Notes: generated from the sequence alone by a model not told the origin. 64,000 nt of DNA from Microglena sp. YARC (GCA_022414725.1 CM039464.1:55148879-55212878); one strand, 5' to 3'; counted from the first letter of the stretch, positions 38,144 through 54,460 are shown. A program made the numbers and translations.

Positions 38144-41100
38144 CTGTGACAATGACGGTGGCAAATTTTGAAACAAAACATACAAAATCACAGATATTTA
38201 TTTATCTCAGACAACGCCTGGACGATTGTGACAAAGCAGAACAACCTTCATTAAAGAACAAAATCACAGATCTCAGACAACGCTGACGATCACAACAGGC
38301 CTGTGACAAAAGCAGTGGCAAAAATAAAAACATACAAAATCACAGATATTTATTTATCTCAGTGTGACAAAGGAGTGCAATAAAAACATACAAATCACAG
38401 ATATTTATTTATCTCAGACAACGCTGGACTGATCACAACAGGCCTGTGACAAGGCAGTGGCAAAATAAAATACATATTCACAGATATTTATTTATCCACA
38501 CAAACGGCATCAAATAAAAACATGATGACAGGCCACATACAGGCTCTTGACATCACAACAGGCCTGTGACAAGGCAGTGGCAAAATAAAAACATACAAAA
38601 TTCACAGATATTTATTTATTCTCAGACAACGCCTGGACGATCACAACAGGCCTGTGACAAAGGCAGTGGCAAAATAAAAACATACAAAATCACAGATATT
38701 TTATTTATCTCAGACAACGCCCTGGACGATCAACAACAGGCCTGTGACAAAGGCAGTGGCAAAATAAAAACATTACAAAATCACAGATTATTTATTTATC
38801 TCAGACAACGCCTGGACGATCACAACAGGCCTGTGACAAAGGCAGTGGCAAAATAAAAACATACAAAATCACAGATATTTATTTATCTCAGACAACGCCT
38901 GGACGATCACAACAGGCCTGTGACAAAGGCAGTGGCAAAATAAAAACATACAAAATCACAGATATTTATTATCTCAGACAACGCCTGGACGATCACAACA
39001 GGCCTGTGACAAAAGGCAGTGGCAAAATAAAAACATACAAAATCACAGATATTTATTTATCTCAGACAACGCCTGGACGATCACAACAGGCCTGTGACAA
39101 AGGCAGTGGCAAAATAAAAACATACAAAATCACAGATATTTATTTATCTCAGACAACGCCTGGACGATCACAACAGGCCTGTGACAAAGGCAGTGGCAAA
39201 ATAAAACATACAAAATCACAGATATTTATTTATCAGACAACGCCTGGACGATCACAAACAAAGGCCTGTGACAAAATCACAACAGATGGCAAAATAAAAA
39301 CATACAAAATCACAGATATTTATTTAATCTCAGACAACGCCTGGACGATCACAAACAGGCCTGTGACAAAGGCAGTGGCAAAATAAAAAACATACAAAAT
39401 CACAGATATTTATTTAATCTCAGACAACGCCTGGACGATCACAACAGGCCTGTGACAAAGGCAGTGGCAAAATAAAAAACATACAAAAATCACAGATATT
39501 TATTTATCTCAGACAACGCCTGGACGATCACAACAGGCCTGTGACAAAGGCAGTGGCAAAATAAAAACATACAAAATCACAGATATTTATTTATCTCAGA
39601 CAACGCCTGGACGAATCACAACAGGCCTGTGACAAAGGCACAAAGTGGCAAAATAAAAACATACAAAATCACAGATATTTATTTATCTCAGACAACGCCT
39701 GGACGATCACAACAGGCCTGTGACAAAGCAGTGGCAAAATAAAAAACATACAAAATCACAGATATTTATTTATCTCAGACAACGCCTGGACGATCACAAC
39801 AGGCCTGTGACAAAGGCAGTGGCAAAATAAAAACATACAAATCACAGATATTTATTTATCTCAGACAACGCCTGGACGATCACAACAGGCCTGTGACAAA
39901 AGCAGTGGCAAAATAAAAACATACAAAATCACAGATATTTATTTATCTCAGACAACGCCTGGACGATCACAACAGGCCTGTGACAAAGGCAGTGCAAAAT
40001 AAAAACATACAAAATCACAGATATTTATTTATCTCAGACAACGCCTGGACGATCACAACAGGCCTGTGACAAAGGCAGTGGCAAAATTAAAAACATACAA
40101 AATCACAGATATTTATTTATCTCAGACAACGCCTGGACGATCACAACAGGCCTGTGACAAAGGCAGTGGCAAAATAAAAACATACAAAAAATCACAGATA
40201 TTTATTTATCTCAGACAACGCCTGGACGATCACAACAGGCCTGTGACAAAGGGCCAGTGGCAAAATAAAAACATACAAAAGACAGATATTTATTTATCTC
40301 AGCAACAAGCTGGACGCTCACAACCAGGCCTGTGAGTGGCAAAATAAAAAAAACATACAACAATCACAGATATTCCGCAGTCATTTATCAGACAAGCCTC
40401 ATCACAACAGACAAAGCGCCTGGACGATCACAACAGGCCGTACTGTGAAAAACAACAACAGGACAACGTGTGGCAAAATAAAAAAAAAACATACAAAAAT
40501 CACAGATATTTATCATTATCTCAGACAACGCCTGGACGATCACAACAGGCTGTGACAAAGGCAGTGGCAAAATAAAAACATACAAAATCACAGATATTTA
40601 TTTATCTCAGACAACGCCTGGCCTGTGACGATCACAACAGGCCTGTGACAAAGGCAGTGGCCAAAATAAAAAACATACAAAATCACAATATTTATTTATC
40701 TCAGACAACGCCTGGACGATCACAACAGGCCTGTGACAAAGGCAGTGGCAAAATAAAAAACATACAAAATCACAGATATTTATTTATCTCAGACAACGCC
40801 TGGACGATCACAACAGCCTGTGACAAAGGCAGTGGCAAAATAAAAACATACAAAATCACAGATATTTATTTATCTCAGACAACGCCTGACGATCCACAAA
40901 ACAGGCCTGTGACAAAAGGCAGTGGCCAAAATAAAAACATACCAAAGATCACAGATATTTATTTATCTCAGACAACGCCTGGTACGATCACAAACAGGCC
41001 TGTGACAAGGCTAGTGGTAAAATAAAAACATACAAAATCACAGATATTTATTTATCTCAGACAACGCCTGGACGATCACAACAGGCCTGTGACAAAGGCA

Positions 41101-44100
41101 GTGGCAAAATAAAAAACATACAAAATCACAGATATTTATTTATCTCAGACAACGCCTGGACGATCACAACAGGCCTGTGACAAAGGCAGTGGCAAAAAAT
41201 AAAAACATACAAAATCACAGATATCTTATTTATCTCAGACAACGCCCTGGACGATCACAACAGGCCTTGACAAAGCAGTGGCAATAAAAAAACATTACAA
41301 AATCACAATATTTATTATCTCAGGCAACGTGGACGATCACAACCAGGACAAAATGGCAAAAAAAAACATACAAAACACAACGATATTTATTTATCTCAGA
41401 CAACGCCTGACGATCACAACAGGCCTGTGACAAAGGCAGTGCAAAAATAAAAACATACAAAATCACAGATAAATTTATTTATCTCAGACAACGCCTGGAC
41501 GATCACAACAGCCTGTGACAAAGGCAGTGGCCAAAATAAAAACATACAAAATCACAGATATTTATTTATCTCAGACAACGCCTGGACGATCACAACAGGC
41601 CTGTGACAAAGGCAGTGGCAAAATAAAAACATACAAAATCACAGATATTTATTTATCTCAGACAAACGCCTGGACGATCACAACAGGCCTGTGACAAAGG
41701 CAGTGGGGAAAATAAAAAACATACAAAATCACAGATATTTATTTATCTCAGACAACGCCTGGACGATCACAACAGGGTGACAAAGGCAGTGGCAAAATAA
41801 AAACATACAAAATCACAGATATTTATTTATCTCAGACAACGCCTGGACGATCACAACAGGCCTGTGACAAAGGCAGTGGCAAAATAAAAACATACAAAAT
41901 CACAGATATTTATTTATCTCAGACAACGCCTGGACGAATCACAACAGGCCTGTGACAAAGGCAGTGGCAAAATAAAAACATACAAAATCACAGATATTTA
42001 TTTATCTCAGACAACGCCTGGACCGATCACAAACAGGCCTGTGACAAAGGCAGTCACACAGTGGGACAACAACAGCCTGTGAAAAGGCATGCAAAATTAA
42101 AAACAAAAAATCACAGATATTTATTTTATCTCAGACAACGCCTGACGATCACAACAGGCCTTGACAAAGGCAGTGGCAAAATAAAAACATACAAAATCAC
42201 AGATATTTATTTATCTCAGACAACGCCTGGACGATCACAAACAGCCTGTGACAAACGCAGTGGCAATAAAACTCAGACATGACACACAGGCCTGTGACAA
42301 AGGCAGTGGCAAAATAAAAACATACAAAATCACAGATATTTATTTATCTCAGACAACGCCTGACGATCACAACAGGCCTGTGACAAAAAAGGCAGTGGCA
42401 AATAAAAACATACAAAAAATCACAGATATTTATTTATCTCAGACAACCCTGACATCACAACAGGCCCTGTGACAAAGCAGTTCAAGGCAAAATAAAAACA
42501 TACAAAATCACAGATATTTATTTATCAGACAACGCCTGGACGATCACAACAGCCTGTGACAAATGGCAAATAAATAAAAACATACAAAATCACAGATATT
42601 TATTTTATCTCAGACAACGCCTGGACGATCACAACAGGCCTGTGACAAAGGCAGTGGCAAAATAAAAACATACAAAATCACAGATATTTATTTATCTCAG
42701 ACAACGCCTGGACGATCACAACAGGCCTGTGACAAAGGCAGTGGCAAAATAAAAACATACAAAATCACAGATATTTATTTATCTCAGACAAACAGGCCTG
42801 GACGATCACAACAGGCCTGTGACAAAGGCAGTGGCAAAATAAAAAAACATACAAAATCACAGATATTTATTTATCTCAGACAACGCTCTGGACGATCACA
42901 ACAGGCCTGTGACAAAGGCATGGCAAAAATAAAAAAACATACAAAATCACAGATATTTTATTATTTTATATCTCAGACAACGCCTGGACGATCACAACAG
43001 CCTGTGACAAAAGGCAGTAAAATGCAAAAACATAAATAAAAACAAAAAATCACAGATATTTATTTATCTCAGACAACGCCTGTCCTGGGCCTTGAACATA
43101 CGAAAATCACAACAATCACAGATTAGCAAATGACGCTGATCACAACAGGCCGTGACAAAGGCAAAGAATGATTTATTTTCTCAGACAAAATACAAAGGCC
43201 TGTTGACAAACAGTGGAAAATAAAAACATACAAAATCACAGATATTTATTTATCTCAGACAACGCCTGGACGATCACAACAGGCCTGTGACAAAGGCAGT
43301 GGCAAAATAAAAACATACAAAATATCACAACGCCTGACGATATTGTAAAAACATACAAAATTATCTAGACAACGCCGCCTGACTGACAAGGCATCAAAAT
43401 AAAAACAAAACAACAGCCTGGACGATCACAACAGGCCTGTGACAAAGGCAGTGGCAAAATAAAAAACATACAAAATCACAGATATTTATTTATCTCAGAC
43501 AACGCCTGGCGACGAATCACAACAGGCCTGTGACAAAGCAGTGGCAAAATAAAAACATACAAAATCACAGATATTTATTTATCTTCAGACAACGCCTGGA
43601 CGATCACAACAGGCCTGTGGACAAAGCAGTGGCAAAATAAAAAACATACAAAAATCACAGATATTTATTTATCTCAGACAACGCCTGGACGATCACAACA
43701 GCCTGTGACAAAAGGCAGTGGCAAATAAAAACATACAAAATCACAGATATTATTTATCTCAGACAACGCCTGGACGATCACAACAGGCCTGTGACAAAGC
43801 AGTGGCCCAAAATAAAAACATACAAAATCACAGATATTTATTTATCTCAGACAACGCCTGGACGATCACAACAGTGACAAAGCAGTGGCAAATAAAAACA
43901 TAACAAAATCACAGATATTTATTTATCTCAGACAACGCCTGGACGATCACAAACAGGCCTTGTGACAAAGGCAGTGGCAAAAATAAAAACATACAAAATC
44001 ACAGATATTTATTTATCTCAGACAACGCCTGGACGATCACAACAGGCCTGTGACAAAGGCAGTATACAAAATCACAGATTTCTCAAACAACGCCTGGACC

Positions 44101-47100
44101 GATCAAACGAGGCCTGGACAAAGGCAAAAATGGCATACAAAAATCACAGATATTTATTTATCTCAGACAACGCCCTGGACGATCACAACAGGCCTGTGAC
44201 AAAGGCAGTGGCAAAATAAAAACATACAAAATCACAGATATTTATTTATCTCAGACAACGCCTGGACGATCACAAACAGGCCTGTGACAAAGGCAGTGGC
44301 AAAATAAAAACATACAAAATCACAGATATTTATTTATCTCAGACAACGCCTGACGATCACAACCAGGCCTGTGACAAAGGCAGTGGCAAAATAAAAACAT
44401 ACAAAATCACAGATATTTATTTATCTCAGACAACGCCTGGACGATCACACAGGCCTGTGACAAAGGCAGTGGCAAAATAAAAACATACCAAAATCACAGA
44501 TATTTATTTATCTCAGACAACGCCTGGGGTACGATCACACAGGCCTGACAAAGGCAGTGGCAAAATAAAAACATACAAAATCACAGATATTTATTTATCT
44601 CAGACAACGCCTGGACGATCACAACAGGCCTGTGACCAAAGGCAGTGGCAAATAAAAACATACAAAATCACAGATATTTATTTATCTCAGACAACGCCTG
44701 GACGATCACAACAGGCCTGTGACAAAGGCAGTGTGGCCAAAATAAAACATACAAAATCACAGATATTATTTATTCTCAGACAACGCCTGGACGATCACAA
44801 CAGGCCTGTGACAAGGCAGTGCCAAAATAAATAACATACAAAAATCACAGATATTTATTTATCTCAGACAACGCCTGGACGATTCACAACAGCCTGTGAC
44901 AAGGCAGTGGCAAAATTATACAAAATCACAGATATTTATTTATCTCAGACAACGCCTGGACGATCACAACAAGCCTGTGACAAAGGTCCAGTGGCAAAAT
45001 AAAACATACAAAATCACAGATATTTATTTATCTCAGACAACGCCTGGACGATCACAACAGCCTGTGACAAAGGCACAAAATAAAAACACAAAATCACAGA
45101 TATTTATTTATCTCAGACAACGCCTGTCACAACAGGCCTGTGACAAAGCAGTGGCAAAAAAAAACATACAAAATCACAAGATTATTTATTTATCTCAGGC
45201 ACCACAACAAACAAAATAAAAAACACTATTTTATCTCAATATTTATTTATACTCAACAAACGCCTGGACAACGTGGACAACAATACAAAGGCAGTGAAAA
45301 ATAAAAAAACAAAATTACAAAGATATTTATTTATCTCAGACAACGACGATCACAACAGGCCTGTGACAAAGGCATGGCAAAATAAAAACATACAAAATCA
45401 CAGATATTTATTTATCTCAGACAACGCCTGGACGATCACAACAGGCCTGTGACAAAGGCAACAGCTCAGTGACGAACAACAGACAAAGCAGGGCAGTGGC
45501 AAAATAAAAAATTGATATTTATTTATCATTGCACAAATGGCAAAATACATACAAAAAATCACAGATATTTATTTATCTCAGACAACGCCTGGACGATCAC
45601 AACAGGACAAAGGCAGTGGCAAAATAAAACATACAAAATCACAGATATTTATTTATCTCAGACAACGCCTGTCACAACAGGCCTGTGACAAAGCATGTCA
45701 AAAAAAAAATACAAAATCACAGATATTATTTATCTCAGACAACGCCTGGACGATCACAACAGCCTGTGACAAAGGCAGTTGTAAAAACATTACAAAAATC
45801 ACAGATATTTATTTATCTCAGACAACGCCTGGACGATCACAACAGCCTGTGACAAAGCAGTGGCAAAATAAAAAACATACAAAAATCACAGATATTATTT
45901 ATCTCAGACAACGCCTGACGATCACAACAGCCTGTGACAAAAGGCAGTGGCAAAATAAAAACATACAAAATCACAGTATATTTATTTATCTCAGACAACG
46001 CCTGGACGATCACAACAGGCCTGTGACAAAGGCAGTGGTGCAAAATAAAAAACATACAAAATCACAGATATTTATTTATCTCAGACAACGCCTGACGATC
46101 ACAACAGGCCTGTGACAAAGGCAAGTGCAAAATTAAAAACATACAAAAAATCACAGATATTTATTTATCTCAGACAACGCCTGGACGATCACAACAGGCC
46201 TGTGACAAAGGCAGTGGCAAAATAAAAACATTACAAAAAATAAAAACACAGATATTTATTTATCTCAGACAAACGCCTGGACGATCACAACAGGCCTAAT
46301 GACAAAGGCAGTGGCAAAATAAAAACATACAAAATCCACAGATATTTATTTATCTCAGACCAACGCCTGACGATCACAACAGGCCTGTGACAACAGGGCA
46401 TTATTTATTGTATCGGACGATCCAAACAGGCCTGCTTGCACAAAGCAGTGGCAAAATAAAAACATACAAAATCACAGATATTTATTTATCTCAGACAACG
46501 CCCTGGACGCATCCACAACAGCCATGTGACAAAGGCAGTGGCAAAATAAAACATACAAAATCACAGATATTTATTTATCTCAGACAACGCCTGGACGATC
46601 ACAACAGGCCTGTGACAAAGGCAGTGCTAAAAACATACAAAACACAGATATTTATTTATCTCAGACAAACATCACAAACAGGCCTGTGACAAAGCAGTGG
46701 CAAAATAAAAACATACAAAATCACAGATATTTATTTATCTCAGACAACGCCTGGACGATCACAACAGGCCTGTGACAAAGGCAGTGGCAAAATAAAAACA
46801 TACAAAATCACAGATATTTATTTATCTCAGACAACGCCTGGACGATCACAACAGGCCTGTGACAAAGGCAGCTGGCAAAATTAAAAACATACAAAATCAC
46901 AATATTTATTTATCTCAGACAACGCCTGGACGATCACAACAGGCCTGTGACAAAAGGCAGTGCATACAAAAATAAAACATACAAAATTGCACAGATTATT
47001 TCATTTATGCTCAGACAACGCCTGGAACGATCACAACAGGCCTGTGACAAAGGCAGTGGCAAAATAAAAAACATACAAAATCACAGATATTTATTTATTC

Positions 47101-49698
47101 TCAGACAACCCAAATAAAAACATACAAAATCACAGCCTGTGACAACGCCTGACGATCACACACAGGACCTGTGACAAAAGGCAGTGGCAAAAAGTAAAAC
47201 ATGCACAAACAGATATTTATCCACATACGATCACAACAGGCCTGTACAAAGGCAGTGCCAAAATTAAAAACATTACAAAAGCACAGCGACTATCACAACA
47301 GGCCTGTGACAAAGCATGGCAAAACAAAACATACAAAATCACAGATATGTATTTATCTCATTTATCACAACAGCTCGAGTTACGGGATCACAAACAACTG
47401 GCAAAATGCTCTGGAGATGGCAGCAATTCACAACAGACAAAGGCAGTGGCAAAATAAAACAGGATCACAGATATTTATTATCGAGGAGCAACCCTGGAAT
47501 TCACAACAGATGGCAAGCTATCTCAGACAACTGCCTGGACGATCACAACAGGCCTGACAAAGGCCCAAAATGATATTACTCAGACAAAGGGGCATCAGTT
47601 TGGGCACATAAAAAAAACATACAAAAGACAGATATTTAATTTGGACGATCACAAGCCTGCCACGGCAGTGGCCAGCATATGCATATGATATTTATTATCT
47701 CAGCAACGTTGGACGAACAACAGTCCTTGACAAAGCACAAAATAGATATTTTATCTGGACGATCACATCAAATAAAATAAAACATACAAAATTATATTTA
47801 TCTCAGACAACGCCTCGATCACAACAGGCTGTGACAAAGCCAAAATAAAACATACAAAATCACAGATATTTATATCTTGGCGATCTTGACAAAGGCAGTG
47901 GCAAAATAAAAATCATACAAAATCACAGATATTTATATCTCAGACAACGCTACGATCACGACAGGCCTGACAAAGGCATGTAAAAATAACAATAATCACA
48001 GACTCAGACAACGCGGACGATCACAACAGGGTGACAAAGATCAAAATAAAAACATACAAATCACTAGCATCTCAGATGTGACCGATTATTGCCAAAACTC
48101 AGACATACACCTAAGTCAAAAATCACAGACCAGGCCTGTGACAAGCACAAAACAGGACGTCAACGCCTGACGATACACAGGCTGTGAATAGGCAGGGAAA
48201 AAATAAAAACATAGATATTTATTTATCTCAGACTGACGATTCTCATGACAGTTTCTCGTGTGATGAATGAAGGCATGAGTGCGTATAATGGTTATTTGGC
48301 ACAGGCATACACAAAAGGCCAGTTGGCGACAAAAAAGATATCTACCAAAATCACCAATATTATTTTATCTCAGACAACGCCTGGACGATCACACAGGCCT
48401 TGACAAACATGGCAGAAATGGGAAAAAACATACAAAATCACAGATATTATTTATCTCAGACAACGCCTGGACGATCCACAACAGGCCTTGACAAAGGGCA
48501 GTGCAAAATAAAACATACAAAATCACAGATAGATAAAGGACAACGCCTTTATTTATCCTCAGACAACGCCTGGACGATCACAACAGCCTGAGTGTGACAA
48601 ACGAGCAAGTGGCAAAAAAAAACATACAAAATCACAGATATTATTTATCACAGACAACGCCTGACGGCCTGTGATCACAACAGGCTGTGACAAAAGGCAG
48701 TGCAAAAAAGTAAAAACATACAAAATCACAAGCATATTTATTTAATCTCAGACAACGCCTGGACCGATCACAAAAACAGGCTGCTCGCACAAACGGCGTG
48801 GCAATAAAAACATACCAAAATCACAGACTATTTATTTATCTCCAGACAACGCCTGGACGATCAACAAACCAGCCTGTACAAAGCAGGCAAAATAAAAACA
48901 TTACAAATCACAGAATTTATTTAGTCTCAGACACACGCCTGGACGATCACAACACGCGCCTGTGACAAAGCAGTTGGCAAACATAAAAACATACAAAATC
49001 ACAAGATATTTATTTATCTCAGACAACGCCTGGACGATCACAAACAGGCCCCTGTCGACAAGGCAGTGGCAAAATAAAAACATACAAAATCACGACTATT
49101 TATTTATCTCAGACAACGCCCTGGACGATCACCAACAGCTGGAACCAAAGGCAGTGGGCAAAATAAAAACATACAAAATCACAGATATTTATTTATCTCA
49201 GGACAACGCCTGACGAATACAACAGCCTGCCTGACAAAGTCAGTCGGCAAAATAAAAACATACAAAATCACAGATATTTATTTTATCTCAGGACAACGCC
49301 TGGACGATCACCAAACAGGCCTTGACAAAGGCATGGCAAAATAAACAAAATTTTACCCAAAATCACAGATATTTATTTATCCAGACAACGCCTGAACGAT
49401 CACACAGGCCTGTGACAAAGCAGTGGCAAAATAAAAACATACAAAATCACAGATATTTATTATCTCCAACAACGCCTGGACGATCAACAACAGCCTGTGA
49501 CAAAGCAGTGGCCAAATAAAAACATACAAAATCACAGATATTTTATTTAATCTCAGGAACAACGCCTGGGCACGATCACACAGGCCGTGACAAGCATGGC
49601 AAAATTTCAAAAAAACATAACAAAATCAAAGATATTTATTTATCTCAACAACGCCTGGACGATCAAAAGGCCTGTGACAAAGCAGTTGCAAATAAAAC
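38144..49698 (-). repeat. 11.6-kb satellite of 87-bp units derived from the SWIM exon start
   Basis: About 130 tandem units. Each contains, on the plus strand, CTCAGACAACGCCTGGACGA and TCACAACAGGCCTGTGACAA, the reverse complement of the SWIM exon acceptor and its first 36 bases, plus an AT-rich spacer with ACAGATATTTATTTATC and AAAATAAAAACATACAAAAT. Early units are nearly identical. From about 43 kb, and strongly from 47 kb, units carry many one-base indels and truncations. No other gene is seen. Confidence 0.95.
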
Positions 49699-50698
49699 NN
49701 NNNNNNNNNNNNNNNNNNNNNNNNNNNNNNNNNNNNNNNNNNNNNNNNNNNNNNNNNNNNNNNNNNNNNNNNNNNNNNNNNNNNNNNNNNNNNNNNNNNN
49801 NNNNNNNNNNNNNNNNNNNNNNNNNNNNNNNNNNNNNNNNNNNNNNNNNNNNNNNNNNNNNNNNNNNNNNNNNNNNNNNNNNNNNNNNNNNNNNNNNNNN
49901 NNNNNNNNNNNNNNNNNNNNNNNNNNNNNNNNNNNNNNNNNNNNNNNNNNNNNNNNNNNNNNNNNNNNNNNNNNNNNNNNNNNNNNNNNNNNNNNNNNNN
50001 NNNNNNNNNNNNNNNNNNNNNNNNNNNNNNNNNNNNNNNNNNNNNNNNNNNNNNNNNNNNNNNNNNNNNNNNNNNNNNNNNNNNNNNNNNNNNNNNNNNN
50101 NNNNNNNNNNNNNNNNNNNNNNNNNNNNNNNNNNNNNNNNNNNNNNNNNNNNNNNNNNNNNNNNNNNNNNNNNNNNNNNNNNNNNNNNNNNNNNNNNNNN
50201 NNNNNNNNNNNNNNNNNNNNNNNNNNNNNNNNNNNNNNNNNNNNNNNNNNNNNNNNNNNNNNNNNNNNNNNNNNNNNNNNNNNNNNNNNNNNNNNNNNNN
50301 NNNNNNNNNNNNNNNNNNNNNNNNNNNNNNNNNNNNNNNNNNNNNNNNNNNNNNNNNNNNNNNNNNNNNNNNNNNNNNNNNNNNNNNNNNNNNNNNNNNN
50401 NNNNNNNNNNNNNNNNNNNNNNNNNNNNNNNNNNNNNNNNNNNNNNNNNNNNNNNNNNNNNNNNNNNNNNNNNNNNNNNNNNNNNNNNNNNNNNNNNNNN
50501 NNNNNNNNNNNNNNNNNNNNNNNNNNNNNNNNNNNNNNNNNNNNNNNNNNNNNNNNNNNNNNNNNNNNNNNNNNNNNNNNNNNNNNNNNNNNNNNNNNNN
50601 NNNNNNNNNNNNNNNNNNNNNNNNNNNNNNNNNNNNNNNNNNNNNNNNNNNNNNNNNNNNNNNNNNNNNNNNNNNNNNNNNNNNNNNNNNNNNNNNNN
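49699..50698. other. Assembly gap, exactly 1000 N
   Basis: A round 1000-N run is a placeholder, so the true distance, and the true satellite length, is unknown. Frames drawn across it are meaningless. Confidence 1.
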
Positions 50699-53600
50699 AA
50701 AAAAAAAAGAGATCACACACAACCACCAACACAACTACCACGACTACCATCCAACAACCCCAACATCAACCTTCGCCGGTGGAACCATACCATGGCCAGG
50801 GAAAACCCACACACACCCCGACTAACATACACAAGCACCAACAAACCTCACACAACACCACATATCCACGCACGAACAACACGCGTCGCCAAGGTGGAAC
50901 TATAGCATGGCCAGGGACAACCCGACCACACAACTCCCAGCCAACACAACCCCACCAAACTAATCAACACACGACATCCAACCAACCAACATCACCTCGC
51001 CAGGTGGAACCAATACCCAGGCAGGGACCAATCCACACCACACAACCCCCACAACACAACCGACAACAACCTCAACCAAAACCACATCCAACACACATCA
51101 ACCCTCTGCAGGTGGGAACCAGTACCATGGCCAGGGACAACCCCACACACAGCAGCAACCCACAACACACCACTAACAAACTCAAACCAACACACATCCA
51201 ACACCAAACACCTGCAGGTGGAACATAAGAAATTTATCAGTGGCCACAGGGACAACCCCCACCACCCACAACCCCCCAAAACACAACCCAACAAACCTCA
51301 CAAACACCCGATCCTAACCCAACCAACATCCAACCTCGCAGGTGGAACCATACATGTGCAGGGACAACCCCCCCACTAACACACCCCCCGGAACACAACC
51401 CACCAACACAACTTCACCATCCAACCACCAGCATCCACCCAACCAACATCAAGCCCTCGCAGGTGGGAATGATAGATGGCCAGGGACAACCCGAAACACC
51501 ACACAACCCCCACCACACAACCCACAACACAACCACAACACCACTATCACCAACCAAATCAACCTCGCAGGTGGGAACCATACAATGGCAGGACCCCAAC
51601 ACAACCTCCCAAACACAACCCCACGCAACACACCTCAAACACAACACATCATCAACCAAACAACAACATCAACCGTCGCAGGTGGGAAACATGAGGAGAT
51701 GCAGGACAGAACTCTCCACCACGCATAACCCTCGACCACCAACCAAACACCAACAAACTCACACCAGACACCACCATGTCCAGAACCAACCCAACTACCA
51801 CCCTCGCCAGTGTGGAACATACATGGCAGGACAAGCCCCACCCATCACAACCCCCCACCACACAACCAAACCAACCTCACACAACCAACATCCAACCAAC
51901 CCACAATCCAATCCCTCGCAGTGAACCATACCATGGCCAGGGACCATACCCCACAACACACACCCCCCCAACAAACCGCACATGAACACAACTCACCACC
52001 TGAAACGACCACCATCCAACCACCAAATCCAACTCGCATGTGGAACGATACATGCCAAGGGACATAACACACCCCACCACACAACCCCCCCAACACAACC
52101 ACCACAAACCCACACCAACACTCACATCAACCAACTCCAGACATCCAACACCTCGCTCAGGTGTGAACCATACATGGCCAGGGACAACTTCCCACACACA
52201 ACCCCCCATCCAACAGAACCACCCAACAAACTCACCACAACACTACCATCTCAACCACCAACATCAACCCGTCGCCAGTGGGAACCATACATGGCCAGGG
52301 ACAACCCCCACAACCACAACCCCCCCACCAACAAACCCCACAACACAACCTCACAAAACACCACCATCAACCCAACCCAGACATCCAACCCTCGCCAGGT
52401 GGTGAACCAATACATGGCAGGGACATACCCACACACACAAACCCCCCCACCCACGAAACACCACGCACCATAACCAACATCACGCCTCGCAGGTGGAACC
52501 AGCAGGGACAATCTCCCCACCAACCACGCAAACAACCCACTCACACCTCAACCAATACACACCATCCAACCCATAACTAACATCCCAAAGCACCAGCAGA
52601 GAGTGGGGGAACCATACATGGCCAGGGACAACCCGCCACACAACAACCCCCCACCAACACAACCCCACCAACACAACCTCACCACCAACACCACCATCCA
52701 ACCAACAATCAACATCAACTCTTCGCCAGGTTGGGAAACCAAATGGCAGGGACACCACAACCACCACTCACAACACCCGTGAGGCCCCCACCAACAACGC
52801 CCCAGCAAAACAACAACTCTACGCAAACGACACATCCAACCAAGCTCCAACATCCAACCCTCGCCAGGTGGGAACCATACATGGCAGGGACAACCCCCAC
52901 ACACACCCCCCACCCACACAGAACACACACCACAAACACAACTCACCACAACACAACCAAGCCAACCCAACATCCAACCGCTCGCCAGGTGGGAACCGAT
53001 AACATGTGCAGGGACATACCCCCCCCCGGTGAAACGCCCCCCACCCCAACGAACACCGCAGCAACAAATCACATCACCACCAACACACGGATCAACCTAA
53101 CAACATCTGCCACCCCGTGCCAGGTGGGAACGCATACATGGCCAGGGACAACCCCCACCACCACAACCCCCCAACACAACCCACCAAACAACCTCCCACC
53201 AACACCACCATGACCAAGCCCACTTCAACATTGCCAACCCCATCTGCCAGGTGGAACCATACCATGCCGGGACAACCCCAAAACCACACCACGAACAACC
53301 CCCCCACAACACAACCCGACCAACACAACCTACCACAAACCAACCATTCACCCAACCCACTCGCTCCCCGTCGCCAGGTGGGAACCATAGCATGGCCAGG
53401 GACAACCCCCCCACCACAGACCCCCCAGAAACACAACCTCCACCACACAACCTCACAACGAAACACCACATTCCAATCCCAACCCAACTCCAACCCCGCC
53501 AGGTTGGAACATCAACATGCCAGGGACAGACCCCAACACACGACAACCCCGGCCCAAAAGAACCAACCCAACCCACACACACACCTCACACCAACACAGT

Positions 53601-54460
53601 CGAACCATCTCAACCCAACACGACATCCAACCCCGCCAGTGGAACCAGGTGGACATACAGGCCAGGACAACCCAACCCCCACTCACCACAACCCCCCCAC
53701 CAAAAAACTCGACACAACTCCGCACCGGCCTAGGACAACCCCCACCACCACAATCCCCGCCCCACCACACCCACCGAACACACCACTCAACCCAACCCAA
53801 CATCCACCCGTCGCCAGGTGGAACTCATACCATGGCCAGGGACAACCCACCACCACCACAACCCCCCCACACCAACACAACCCCACCAACACAACCTCAC
53901 CACCAACACCATCCAACCCAACCCAAAGCATCCAACCACCCCTCGCCAGGTGGGAACCATACCATGGCCAGGGACACCCCCACCACAACCCCCCCACCAA
54001 AACAACCCCACCAACACAACCTCACACCACACAACCACCAACCCAACCCAACATCCAACCCCTTGCCAGGTGGGAACTGTAACATGGCCACTTTACTGAC
54101 GCTGCCACCACAACCCCACCAACAACTTACCACCAACACCACAGCAACCCCACAACCCCACCAAAACACGGCCCCACCACAACCACACCAACACACCATC
54201 ACCACACCAACACACTACCATCCACTCACATGGCCTTTACTGAGGCCAGATGGAATGCCTTGAATGCTCAGACCGCACTGACAAAACTCCTTCCTGCATT
54301 CCCTTGCAGGGGGGAAGCATCCCACCACCCCACCACTACACCCCACCAACACAACCCCACCACCAACACAACCCCACCAAACACACCACAACACACCAAA
54401 CAGCACCAACACAATACCATCCACTCACCAGGTGGGAACCATACACGCCATTTTACTGAG
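50699..54460 (+). repeat. Array carrying an acceptor and exon start of the beta-helix gene
   Basis: Degenerate units of roughly 110-130 bp, about 30 copies. Each holds TCGCCAGGTGGGAACCATAC and ATGGCCAGGGACAACCCCC followed by CCACCAACACAACC-rich sequence. The final copy at about 54430 leads into exon sequence. Indels are dense near the gap and lessen to the right. All long frames here are artefacts. Confidence 0.9.

Noticed and set aside
38110..49698. CRISPR-like regular array
   Set aside because: The whole 87-bp unit repeats; there are no unique spacers, the genome is eukaryotic, and the unit derives from an adjacent exon.
49587..50825. Open frames of more than 360 codons crossing the gap
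   Set aside because: They consist of unknown bases and have no meaning.
50779..54264. Many overlapping frames rich in Thr, Pro and His, or Gly and Val
   Set aside because: They are translations of a CA-rich tandem array with indel errors; no frame is conserved between units.
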